Source of the DNA: Pontederia crassipes
Taxonomy: Eukaryota > Streptophyta > Magnoliopsida > Commelinales > Pontederiaceae
DNA length: 64,000 nucleotides
Direction of reading: 5' to 3'
NCBI GenBank assembly: GCA_030549335.1
Contig: CM060183.1
Span: 32,913,768-32,977,767 of the forward strand
Translations under genes and position numbers: made by a program
In this document: positions 46,540 through 57,668 of the stretch, one piece after another
How the letters are laid out: every line of letters begins with the position of its first letter
Position numbering within the stretch: the first letter of the stretch is position 1
Notes under the pieces: generated by a model
Databases searched by the model: none
The model's input: only the letters and a program-made list of their open reading frames with translations
What the model was told of the DNA's origin: nothing

Positions 46540-46563
46540 TTATAATTTTGGAAAAAATGGTGT

Positions 46564-46587
46564 GTGTCCCCTCTAAGGAGGGGACAC
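46564..46587. repeat. Perfect 10-bp hairpin within the left inverted repeat
   Basis: GTGTCCCCTC, loop TAAG, GAGGGGACAC. The right inverted repeat has a related GTGTGCCCCC but lacks the second arm, so the hairpin is specific to the left end. Confidence 0.85.
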
Positions 46588-46729
46588 CGTGTACCCTTTT
46601 AATATCATCATTGGATCAAAAGTATATGCTTCCTATTCATTATCTTCGGCTCAAAAAAAATGATTGAAAAAATTCGTTGAAAAAAAACTGACGACTCTCT
46701 TCCAAAGCTGACCCACGTCTCTTTCCTTT

Positions 46730-47400
46730 TCTCATATGTCTCTCTCTCCATCAATCTCGTCTCCCTCCTCCTCCTTTCTATCTCTTCCAAACTCTCATTC
46801 CATCTATGTCGCTCTCTCTTCATCTCCCTCCCCCCTTTTTGTCTCTCTCAACCTCTCTTCCTCTCTCAGTTTCTCCCTTCCTCTTTTCCCTCGATCAATC
46901 TCTCTTCTCCTTTAGATCTCTCCCTCTCTGTTTCTTTTTCAATCTCTCTCCTTCAATCTCCATCCCCATCCCTCTCTTCCCCTCTATTTTTCCAATCTCC
47001 ACCGCTGCCAAGCATGATGCCCTAGTGCCACCAACCTCGTGCCGTGCCACCCCATGAACAGATCTCCACTGTTGTCTCCCAACTACCCGCCCCACCCACA
47101 CACATAGCTCCCATAGATCATCGCTATGTGCTGCCGATCACGATGTCGTTTGGCCGACCTCGTGTCGCGTCTATGTCCTCGATGCTATCCCCATGCATCG
47201 CCGCTACACAACGCCCTAGCACCGTGGTCCTCGCCGCCCTCTAGCTCAACCCCAAGACACGTCGTCATTGGAGACATGGCGGGGTGAGATTGATCTCCCC
47301 GAGGAAACCGTGAAGGACTAGGGCACGTGCTCCAAGGAGCTCGGGATGGAGGAGTGCCTCCTAGCGGTGGCCATTGGTTGGGTGATGACGAGTCACAATT
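46730..47400 (+). other. GC/CT-rich block, probable captured gene fragment
   Basis: CTCTCTCTCC-rich leader-like DNA to about 46960 runs into GC-rich coding-like sequence to about 47400, within AT-rich surroundings and inside Mutator-like ends. Plus-strand frames at 46806-47057 and 47044-47244 are short, Ser/Pro-rich and unlike any family I know. The pattern suggests captured host DNA rather than a working gene. Confidence 0.4.
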
Positions 47401-48169
47401 CGATCGACCAAGCGCTCAGACAATTGATAAAATTCTTTTTGTTTGTCAATTAAGATGCATTGGAAGCACTTGCATAGTTCTATTTGATAATTTAAAGCAG
47501 AGTTGTATATGATAATTTGAATGGAGAAGGAGAAGATAAAGACTTCTTTGATTCAGATAAAAAAAATTAACTCCAAAGTCAGCTCATCAAATTATGAAAA
47601 TAGTGAACAAGTTTCGGAGAAGATGCTTTGCAGAGTTCTATTTGATTGTTTGAATTGGGAAGAAGGGAAAGAAATCTTGATAACGAGACGGAGGTCACTT
47701 CAATGTCAACTTGTAAATATTTAAAATAGAGTAATACACTTGTACGAAATTTGAGCAGCATACTTTAAGAGAAATCAAATAACTATTTCAAAATTAAGAT
47801 AATTAAATTTTGAATTATTCTTTAGCTTCAATCTCATCCTCCATTTTGACAAGCTTTAGACAATCCTAATTTGACATTCCCATCATCAGTTGTATGTAAA
47901 TGGATGAAAAGTGATCAGAAAACTATTTAAATAAATTACAATAATGATTAAACAATATACTCAGTCAAAATATTTAATATTAATGAACTTTATGAAGATA
48001 TGCAAATTTAATTTAATATAAAAATTTAACCTCTTTTGCTATTCAAGATAGCTTTGTTGGTTGTGTTAGTTATGTTGGTTTGTCGTGTTATTCTGTTGTG
48101 TTTCCTATGCATGGCAAAAATATAATCAATAAAATATAAGAATGAAACCAAGAAATGGTATGAAAACAT

Positions 48170-48616
48170 TACTATACATTTAATTTTAGACAATTCCTTT
48201 TATCATGTCCTTTCTTTTCATATATGTCGCGCGTCCTCTTCTTGGATTCATTTTTTCGACATAGAAATTTCTATGTCGAATTTAATTCTTCTTGCATATC
48301 TTGGTCTACCATTGCCCTTCACACGAACAAGATCACCTATAATGAATTGTGATTCTTGCAATTCAGTACAAGTTAAAGGACCACTCGTAACAAGTTGTTG
48401 ACTTGTTACATCTATAAGGTCGAATGCTGCAAAGTTTTTTAAGACATCATCTAAAATTGGAGCTGTAAATTTTAAATGTTTACTGGAAATCAAATCAAAA
48501 TTGTGCACAATAACATATGAAATTTGTGAACAACAGATGAAATTTGTGAACTTGAACTCTTCCAATGATCCCAAAAGAAAAGGCAAGTATGTCTGTGGAC
48601 AAGAAGCACCAATCAA
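48170..48616 (-). pseudogene. Decayed FAR1/MULE-type transposase C-terminal tail
   Basis: A 122-codon minus frame ends ...VRVKGNGRPRYARRIKF. After a frameshift near 48255, the sequence continues KKRTRDIYEKKGHDKRNC (about 48240-48185). That resembles the basic region plus zinc knuckle (C..C....GHDKRNC) at the end of FAR1/FHY3-like proteins and related Mutator-like transposases. The first two cysteines of the knuckle are lost (D, Y). I see no catalytic core or SWIM domain. Identification rests on this tail only. Confidence 0.4.
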
Positions 48617-49261
48617 TAATGAACTTGAATTGAAAGCTTATAACAGGGCAATGATTAAACAGTCATAAAGCCAAAATCTTTATGCAATTTGCAGTTGCAG
48701 GCAAAATTCTGTTAGAAGGGAAGGTTTGTAAATCAAAAGTCAAATTGAAGTCATGATTTGTTGAACTTTGATATGGCAATAAAATAAAATTGAGAACCGG
48801 CTACATCCATTGCACGGTAATATTAGGGATGAAAACTAAAAATACAACGTATTGACTATGAAATGAAATGAATACCAAGTGTAGCAAAGGACGACCAAAT
48901 ATCCAAGGACGTAATATTTATAAACAATAGCACTGACTTAACAAGAGTGCACGCAATAAAGAAGATATGCATCTCATGCAACAACGGATGCAGGCCATTG
49001 CGATGGCGTCAACCAACGTTGTGGCATTGGGATGGCTACTCAGGCAGCCAACTTGGCTGGAGAAAAAAGAGTTAGGAGAAATGGAGGGAGAGATGGAACG
49101 AGGTGTTTTGTTGGGGGAAAAGAGGCAAGTCACATATAAGGGTTAATTTTTTTTTTCTTCGATCTATTTTTTTTAGTCATTGTTGAACTGAAAAGAAGTT
49201 ACCACACCTTTTAATCCAATAATAATTTGTGGGGGCACACCCTCATTTTTCTTATAATTTT

Positions 49262-51160
49262 TTACTTAACTGAACCAACATTATACAACTAATTTTTATA
49301 ATTTTATAATAATCAAATATTGAGATGCCTGCATCACCTGCCCTCCAACAATTTTGTGACTGAATTAATAGTAGTTACCATTCTTTTTTTTTTCTTACTT
49401 AATCTCCAGTTTGGTTTGAGATTGGATTTGAGACCTCTTATAAAAATGTGATCATGTGAGAAGCCAATCATTCTCATCTGCTTTTCGTTTTAATTTATAA
49501 AATAATTTTTTTTCGATTGCTGCTCCAGAGAAGCGGCGTCTGGCATTAAAAGTAATGTATCTTGATCACAAGTCAAAATCTCAGTTCACAAGTTCAAATG
49601 TCACATCAGATGACACATTTGATTATGATTGATAAAATTCACATTGAAATTTTTTTTACATTTATGAATGTTCAAATTCATGACATTTATTTAAGCCGCG
49701 AGTAGCTGCTTTATTTGGTTGGTACTGATAAAATAAATTTTACTGGTGGCATGTTGTTCACGCTTTTCGTACGAAATATTAATTATAAATTTATATATAT
49801 TTGCATGCATGTGGATATCTTTTTAGTACACTCGAGCATGTGAATTTGGCTTCTGGCATGATGCAGGTTGTCCTATAAAAATAATGCAAAATAATGCAGA
49901 TGGGGCCTGTACGTCTTCTCATGCTGGTCTCAAAATTTTCCTTCTGAGAAGGTTCGGATCCGAAAATAAAATGCTTTAATTTTCACGATAATTAAAATTC
50001 AAATATTTGAAAAAAATTGTCAGCGCACAAATAAATAAAATTCATATACAATAACTATTGATAATGATCGAATTTATTATGACACTAAATCGTACTTATG
50101 TTATTAAATTACTTTATATTTCTTGTTACGGCTATTAACTATTAATTTACTCTTAATTGTGCATGGCTCCAAATTATGAAGAAAAACAAATATAGAGAAA
50201 TCCATCCGGATTAATGTGACTTGGTTATGGGTTTTGCCACAGGAACCTTGTTATTCTCTTTGATCGACTCCAATCATACATCCTCTCTCTCTCTCTCTCT
50301 CTCTTCCCTCTTCCCTCCTATTTCTCTCGGTCCCTTTTTTATTTATTTATATTTAACTTTTAATTTTAAATTAAATCTATATATTCTAATTATTTTTTTA
50401 ATTAACTCGATCTTATGATTTACTTTTAATTACTTATTATATTGCACGAAATAACATATTTATCATATATGATATAATTATTATATATAAGATAAGTTGA
50501 CATGATTTATTATTTAGATATCCTGAAATATAATTTAGTTTTTATTATGTTGGATTTATTCTTAGAAAGTAATTAATCTAATAATTCTTGTTAAAAACTT
50601 TAATTATTTATCTTCATTATACCTTTTACTTTTTAAAACCTCCCATTTTATATAAACACTCGCTATAACCTTTTAAATTCTAAGATCAACTTTTTCATTC
50701 TCGTCCAAAAATAATTAGAAGTATTCCGTCAAATAAATTATCCGTCTATTAGATATCCGTATTTTAGTTGTCAAACAATGAAATTAGTGAGATAGAAAAA
50801 AAAAAATACAAATAACAGAAAGTAAATATAAAAGCAATTGTTAGAAGAATGGTTCTCCAAGTTATTCCTACAAATGCACTAATGCAGCCAATTATTTCTA
50901 ACTTTTCAACGTCAATTTATTTTCCTAATTTCTTGTCGGTGCACTTATTATTCTTTCAATACTTCCTCCTATGCATGTTATTATTCTTTGAATATTGTAA
51001 GAAAGCCCAAAAGAAATTAAATGTTTTTATAGATGTAATAAAGAAATATAACCTTGTGAAAATAAAGAAATTATAACCATGAAGTGGGGTCATTGTTTTT
51101 TTATTGGTAGTTATGGACGGTGGTGTGGTATTGATTCAATTCGTTTATCATTAATGGTTG
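49262..51160. other. AT-rich intergenic DNA
   Basis: No supported gene. It contains a (CT)n microsatellite at 50283-50304 and long AT-rich tracts. A 75-codon plus frame at 50849-51076 has no recognisable features. Confidence 0.5.
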
Positions 51161-51961
51161 TGTACTGTTACCTTTCCTCTAATCTCTCGTTACCTTTAAA
51201 ACTTTTTCACGTCTATCCGACTTTCAAATTTTTTCCAAAGCACTTCTGAGTTATGCCGCATTTTTCACATTCATCCATCAAGATCGGTTAACTTTTTTTA
51301 TTATTTATTATTTTTTTAAAAAAATTATTGAATGATCAAAATTCTCTCGTGATATTTAAAAGTTTAAAATAATATATAAAATACTTAAAAAGATAAAAAA
51401 AGCATCTTCGACGTAAAAATAAAAAATTTGATCTTTTTAGTCTATTACCGATTTTGATTCTTCTCGCCAAAGCTAAAGCGAGAGAAATGACCTACAAATA
51501 CCATCACCGGCACCGGTCAGTAATGTTCTTAACCCTTCTCCTTGTTCTCTCTCTCCCCATCGCTTCCACTCTGGTCCGATCGGATTCGGTCGTCATTGTC
51601 CTCCTCTGGATCGAGTTGGACTACCTCGTAGACCCGGCCGGGCGGCGTGCTCATTTCTACATATTATTTTGCAAGTTAATAAGTTAAAATTGAATAAAAT
51701 ATGCATTAATTTTTTGATATTTTTTAAAAATATATTTTCCTTTTAATTATGTGAGTCTCACGAAAAATTCTTGGCAGGAGAAGAAAATGACCCGAATCCA
51801 ATGACACGACCATGTTTATCAAGTCGCGTCAGTCGAAACATGGATCGGAGAAGAAATCTGACACATGCTGATCACGATTCTAGAAAATTACTAGGTCTGT
51901 GTTAATTGTATCAGACGATTCGTCACATCGAAACGGAAGTCATGTAATCACAACATTAACC

Positions 51962-52031
51962 AACACGGCCTGTGTCATTAATGACATGGTCCGTGTTGGG
52001 CCTTGGATTTTTGTAATCGGCGACTATAAAA
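51962..52031 (+). promoter_or_regulatory. 36-bp near-palindrome and TATA box, promoter-like
   Basis: A near-perfect palindrome at 51962-51997 (arm AACACGG...TGTCATT, centre ATTAAT, 15 of 18 paired) lies 28 bp before TATAAAA at 52025-52031. The region upstream of the tandem repeats (51780-52110) looks like a transcription control region, perhaps of an LTR or captured promoter. No downstream coding frame was seen. Confidence 0.3.
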
Positions 52032-52107
52032 TGACCCTCTTTTCCACCCATGAAGGCATCTAATGTTGAAGAAAAACGTCCACTTTCAAAAGGAGAGTCT
52101 TGTGTCA

Positions 52108-54086
52108 TATTTTAGAGTTCTATTTTCTTATTCATTTTTTGTGCTATAATATTTGTATTATGATGTTTAACTCTCCTGCAATGGGGTAGTCTTTTTTTTG
52201 TTGGTTTTACTTTGTGGAACTCCATTGTTAAATGAAAGATTGCTTCTCTTATCTGAATATGGATGTTGTATTTTTCTTGTGAATCTAATTCTTTTTTAGC
52301 ATCTTATCTTTTTCTCCTATCTACTCAGTGATATTTAGAAGGATGTGAACTCAGATTTAGTCGGTTGATGAGTCTTTGAGATGAATTGAATTACTTTGTA
52401 TTTTATCTGTAAATATTTGAAGAATGATTTAGTTGAACTTTCTTTAAATATTTAATTAATAGAACGGATAGGACATATGAGTAGAGTCATAATTTATATT
52501 TCAATTATTTCCATCAGATATGATTTTCCTACTTAATTTAAATAACAGTGGAGGAATGCTAAGTAAAGCAAACATTTCTCCTATTTGACATTTTTCTCTT
52601 CTTGGATCTGCTTCTTGTTTATCTTTTTGGTTATTTCTACAATTCATTACTCTTAAAAATTTTCATCTAGTAAGAATAAGATATAAAAGTCATCGTGGGA
52701 TCGATATCTTTTCACTATTTTATTATTTGTGCGATCGGTATACTTGTCTTTTTCTATTCTATAGAAAAATTGCATCAAATTTTTTGCGAGTCGTGGCAAT
52801 TTTATTTAGAGTTATATTTTCTTGTTCATCTTTTGTACTATAATATTTGCATTATGATGTTTAACTCTTCAACAATAGAGTAGTCTTTTTCTGATAGTTT
52901 TACTTTGTTGAACTCCATTGTTATTTTAATGAAAGATTGTTTCTCTTATCTGAATATGAATGTCGTATTTTTTTCTTACGAATCTAATCCTTTTTTAGTA
53001 TCTCATATCTCTCCCATATCTACTATGAGATTTAGAGGAGTGTGGATTCACTTATTCGGCTGAGGAGTCTTTTAAGATGAATTGAATTACTTTATGTTTT
53101 ATCCATAAATATTTGGAGAATGATTTGATTGAACTTTCTTCAAATATTTAATTAATAAAACATATATAACATATGGTTAGAGTCCTAATTTATCTTACAA
53201 TTATTTTCATCAAATATGATTTTTCTACTTAATTTAAATAACAGTGGAGGAATGCTTAGTAAAGCCAACATTTCTCCTATTTGACAAATTTCCCTTCTTG
53301 AATTTGCTTCTTATTTATCTTTTTGGTTATTTCTACAATTCATTACTCTTAAAAATTTTCATCTAGTAAGAATAAGAGATAAAAGTCATCGTGGAATCGA
53401 TATCTTTTCATTATTTTACTACTTGTGTAATCCGTACACTTGCCGTCTTTTCTATTCTATAGAAAAATTGCATCAAGTTTTTTGCGAGTCTTGTGGCTAT
53501 TTTATTTAGAGTCACATTTTAGAGTTCTATTTTCTTGTTCATCTTTTGTACTATAATATTTGCATTATGATGTATAACTCTTCAGCAATGGAGTAGTCTT
53601 TTTCTGTTGGTTTTACTTTGTTGAACTCCACTATCATTTCAATGAAAGATTGTTTCTCTTATCTGAATATGGATGTCGTATTTTTTCTTGTGAATCTAAT
53701 CCATTTTTTAGCATCTCATATCTCTCCCATATCTACTATGAGATTTAGAGGGGCGTGGGCTCACTTACTCGGTTGATGAGTCTTTGAGATGAATTGAATT
53801 ACTTTATGTTTTATTCATAAATATTTGGAGAATGATTTGATTGAACTTTCTTCAAATATTTAATTAATAAAATAGATAAGACATTTATTAGAACCCTAAT
53901 TTATATTTCAATTATTTCCATCAGATATGATTTCCTTACTTAATTTAAATAATAGAATGTAAAGCCAACATTTCTCCTATTTGACATTTTTTCTTTCTTG
54001 AATCTGCTTCTTATTTTTCTCTATGGTTATTCTACAATTTATTACTCTTAAAAATTTTCATCTAGTAAGAATAAAAGATAAAAGTT
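52108..54086 (+). repeat. About 2.8 tandem copies of a ~700-bp unit
   Basis: Copies start near 52114, 52808 and 53510 (periods about 694 and 702). Shared anchors: TAGAGTTCTATTTTCTT, TATAATATTTGCATTATGAT, AATGAAAGATTGTTTCTCTT and CATCTAGTAAGAATAA. The last copy breaks off near 54086 at the GC-rich patch. Identity is high (roughly 85-90% by eye). No ORF; AT-rich. Confidence 0.85.
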
Positions 54087-54439
54087 CAGTTGCATGGGGA
54101 GGCGAAGACGAGCTTGTGCGCTGGCGAATGAACCACCTTTTCATTGTCGCCATCCTCCACCGGATCAAGTCGGACTACCTTGCGTACTAGTCACCGAGGC
54201 AGCAGGCAGGGGACATCGGAGAGCACCGGTCGAGAGAGGGAAGGGTACAAGGAGGCAATTAGTCAAGAGGGCAGTTTAGTTATTCAATATTTCAAAAAAA
54301 ATTAACGAAAAAGTTAACAGATCTTGATGAATGGACCAAAATGGAAAGTGTGGCATAAAATTCGAAAGTCATGAGTAGACGTTAAAATTCATAATTTATG
54401 AGAGGTTAAAGAAAAAACCTTAAATTGAAAGTCGATTCA

Positions 54440-55728
54440 CTTTTCTAACTCAATTAATTTGATAAAATTATCATGTCATATATTTAACAGTGTTAAATAA
54501 ATTTTTAATATATTATATATATATATATATATATAGGAATTCGAAATTATACTTAAAAGTTATTATCCTTCCACCTGTTGGTGGGTCACTGTTATTAAAT
54601 GGAAGGACGTGGCCGTTACGTGTGATAAATTTTCGGATGTAACGTGGGAAGTGGGAAAGCACAAGAGAGGTCGCTGGTGCAACGCAACGCCACACATGCA
54701 ATGGAGAACGTGGCTTTGTGCTCGACCACAAGCAACATGTGTCCGCATCGTGGACCTCTTTCCATCAACCCATTGTGTGACCCCTCGATTGCAATATAGA
54801 CGGAGAGAGGGAGAGAGATTGCAATAGAGAGAAGGGAGAGAGAGAGTGGTGCCTCAAATATAAGAAGCCAAGGCTCCAACATTAATTCTCTTTCTCTTTT
54901 AAAATTCCTTATCAACATTAAAATAAAGTAAATATATATATATTTTTTATTTGTTAATTGTTCATGTTTAAGGGAAGAAATCCTGAGTCTTTTTTTGTAA
55001 GTTTATTCATCAGCTAAAAATATGAATTAAATTAAATTACTCAAATATAAGAAACCGAATTAATTAGAGTGCCATTCTTAAATATGAACTTGGAGTGCAA
55101 CTTTTAACTATCAAGGGGCCAACAGCTAACTGCATGCCCTCCATGCTCCATTGCATCAATTCTCTCCCAATAATTGGATGGCAGCTAAATGAGTTATAAT
55201 AAAATAAGATTGTGGTTTAAGATATCTCGAGTTTCATTTTCTCTGATGATAATTATGCATCCTTTTAATTTAAAAAAAATATTTATCTTACATTAATCCT
55301 TTGGAACCTTTTTGTGGCCGAAAATTTTTCTAATCAGAAATATAATTTTTAAATCAAATTAGCTAGCTTTCATCTCATAAATGTACTCACCAATGGAATA
55401 GATGCATGTGTAATTGTATTTATTGTCAAGAGAATCTCAGTTATTAAATATTATCATAAATTGAAACTAAAAGGATTGATGTGCTTTAATTAATTGAGTT
55501 GCTGATGCAGTTAAATTTCATTCATTTAAAGCCAAATAAAATATTTCCTTTTGTCTCAGCGGCTGTTGAAGGCAGACCCTTGGGGATAAATTTTTTTTGA
55601 GCCTATTATATTTGTAATCCAAAATCGATTTAATTTCGTATGATAGGAAAGTGTCCTAGTTTTAAAAAATATTTTATCCCCGTCTTAAATAGTATTCTCT
55701 CGTGCTAAATTTTCATCATTAAAGAAAC
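54440..55728. other. Intergenic DNA
   Basis: Contains a (TA)n run at 54515-54535 and a GC-richer patch at 54600-54860 with GAGAGAGGGAG-type purine repeats (54799-54846). Short overlapping frames on both strands at 54513-54918 have no recognisable family and look like chance. Confidence 0.45.
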
Positions 55729-55768
55729 ACCATTAATTATAATCACATGCCCTATATATTCCTATATG

Positions 55769-55821
<53 letters not shown>

Positions 55822-55898
55822 AATATATGGCATATGATTATATCATATGATTAATGGTCATCCTCCAAAGTAGGATTAGGAATAGTATGGAATTTGTG

Positions 55899-55947
<49 letters not shown>

Positions 55948-56030
55948 AATATAGGGCATATGATTATATCATATGATTAATGGTCAGCCTCCAAAGTAGG
56001 ATTAGGAATAGTATGGAATTTGTGTCATAT
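55729..56030. repeat. AT foldback with partly tandem-duplicated arm
   Basis: The left arm ACCATTAAT...CATGCCCTATATATTCCT (55729-55762) is inverted at 55820-55861 (AGGAATATATGGCATATG, ATTAATGGT), across a (TA)n loop of about 50 bp. The right arm plus about 45 bp and a second (TA)n run are then duplicated in tandem (55901-56030). Shared unit: GTAGGATTAGGAATAGTATG. A small MITE-like hairpin prone to slippage is likely. Confidence 0.7.
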
Positions 56031-56299
56031 TTTATAGTTTACCATTTAATAATACTTGTTCAGAACCTATCTCAATTTATAAATTTACAAAAAAAATTAT
56101 CGTTAACACTATTTCATTATTAATTGGTTATTTTTACCCTTATGTAATAATATATATTTTTTCAATTACAATAGTGTATTCACTTCTCTATATACAATCT
56201 CTGGTACTAAATTTTCGAGATATTATATATGATAAGAAGAAGACTAATCATATATTATCTAGTAAAAAACGATTTTTTTGGATAGCCGGTTTGGATTTT

Positions 56300-56575
56300 T
56301 GAAAAGTGTTAAATTTAGATGTCCTAACTAGTTTTCCTAAAGCTTAAATAATTAGGAAGAACATATTTAATTTTATATTCTTAACACTTTCTCTGACGTA
56401 TATGATAACTTTGGTCTAATCCAACCCATCACATGGACAAGAGAAAAATATATTTTTTTAATAAGAACTTGATGTTTGAACTATTGACATTTAGATTTGA
56501 TATCATGTTATATATCATGTACTAACTAATTTTCTTAAAAGCTTAAGGTAACATCATTGATTTTATATTCTTAAA
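56300..56575 (-). repeat. Two copies of a ~95-bp LTR-end-like module
   Basis: In minus sense: TTAAGAATATAAAATTAAAT, then CCTAA...TTTAAGCTTTAGGAAAA, then CTAGTTAGGACATC...AATTTAA (56395-56300). A more diverged copy is at 56575-56485. The same module precedes the primer-binding site of the Copia element at 62798 and recurs at 57420-57371. These look like LTR 3' ends of one family. Confidence 0.5.
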
Positions 56576-56829
56576 AGAAACGATATCGACGACTCAATTC
56601 AACGCTAATGATTATGTAGATTGATCTATCATCTAATATCGTCTCGCGTGTATGACATGTGAGACTATCAATAAAATATGTTTTATTCATTCAAAACTTT
56701 ATTCGAGCCAAAAAGTCACTTATCAGTCCATTTCAATCCTATTGCTAATGAAAAAAAAGGAAAAAATGATGAATTTTAAGGATTAGTACAAGAGGTGACA
56801 GTAGAGGAATACCTACCAACATTGGTCGT

Positions 56830-57370
56830 GGAAGGAAGATACAACAAATCATTGGACCCAACCCCCCTTCAATATCTACATCCAATGATTTTCTCAGCCA
56901 CGAAATTTCTCAGCCACAACAAGAGATCGCTTTCTTAGGTGGCTTGCCGTATCGAGCAGTTTACGACCATCACGAATTTGAGATTAGTTTTCAAGTTCTA
57001 CTCCTCGGATTTATAATTCCCAATAATAAAATAATATCTTAATCGATAATCATAAATTTTATTTATTATTGAATATTCCGTGACATTCACGTAAAATTTA
57101 GTGTCAAAAGTTAAATAAATATATCTAGAATTTAATGGAGTGCTCCCAACTTGTTATCATCTTTGTGAGCCTCTGGATCCTTGCATAACGGTGTATCTGT
57201 AAAGCGCAATTCAGTAGGTGATTCTGCACGTCCAGCCGGTTTGCTTGTGCGAGTAACCTTTTGTTCCACTCGTTTTCGTTCGATACTCCAACCCTAAAAT
57301 TTTTTTTTCCTCACATCTCTTTCATCTCGACCTTTCTACGATGCTCTTTCATCTTTGATTGGTGTTGGAC
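56830..57370. other. Intergenic DNA left of the Copia element
   Basis: Nothing identified with confidence. AT-rich with a moderate-GC patch at about 57170-57300; no reading frame of note. Confidence 0.4.
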
Positions 57371-57540
57371 TGTTAAATTTGATGTGCTAACCAACATTTA
57401 TGATTTTATATTCTTCCCCTCACGTGTGGGATGTTGACAATTTTTTGTCTAGCCCAAGCTCAACACGTGGATAATTTTTTTTTAATAAGAGCGTAGCGAG
57501 GTTTGAACTCAGGACCTTTGGCTCTGATATCAAATTAAAG
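57371..57540 (-). repeat. LTR-end-like module with degenerate primer-site-like motif
   Basis: In minus sense: TTTGATATCAGAGCC (57536-57522), then TTCAAACCTCGCTACGCTC, and further on AATATAAAATCATAAATGTT and AGCACATCAAATTTAACAG (57414-57371). The primer-site-like motif differs by one base from TGGTATCAGAGCC's core. It may be a fragment of the Copia family LTR or a short non-autonomous relative. The 3' LTR of the Copia element is not otherwise evident. Confidence 0.4.
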
Positions 57541-57668
57541 TAATGCGTTTTCACATGTCTTATTCAATCCGCAAGGTATTCTTATATAGTACAATCAATA
57601 ACCATAGGGTCTGTTAACATCAGATATAGTTTAACTAACAGACTAAATACATGGATATAGTTGTGGAA

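Larger units (their letters stand above)
46550..49251. mobile_element. 2.7-kb Mutator-like element with 10-bp target duplication
   Basis: Perfect flanking repeat TTATAATTTT (46540-46549 and 49252-49261). The left end is GGAAAAAATGGTGTGTGTCC; the right end, reverse-complemented, is GAAAAATGAGGGTGTGCCCC. Both arms also hold ATTGGATYAAAAG further in. A 9-11 bp duplication with such ends fits Mutator-like transposons. The interior has a GC/CT-rich block (46730-47400) that reads like a gene leader and exon, and a decayed transposase-like tail on the minus strand (48170-48616). It could be a decayed autonomous element that also carries captured sequence. Confidence 0.7.
51168..54425. mobile_element. 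3.3-kb element with long imperfect inverted ends enclosing tandem repeats
   Basis: The left end (about 51168-51310) includes CACGTCTATCCGACTTTC, TTATGCCGCATTTTTCACA and CATCCATCAAGATCGGTTAA. The right end (54290-54425), reverse-complemented, includes AACGTCTACTCATGACTTTC, TTATGCCACACTTTCCATT and CATTCATCAAGATCTGTTAA. The arms of about 130 bp match well with indels. Each arm is followed inward by a GC-rich coding-like patch (51470-51660 and 54090-54260). These patches share CCGGATCAAGTCGGACTACC (left copy: TGGATCGAGTTGGACTACC) in direct orientation. No target duplication or transposase was found. Mutator-like is a guess. Confidence 0.5.

Noticed and set aside
54513..54918. Overlapping frames on both strands near the GC-richer patch at 54.6-54.9 kb.
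   Set aside because: Mutually antisense, short, no family resemblance; composition effect.
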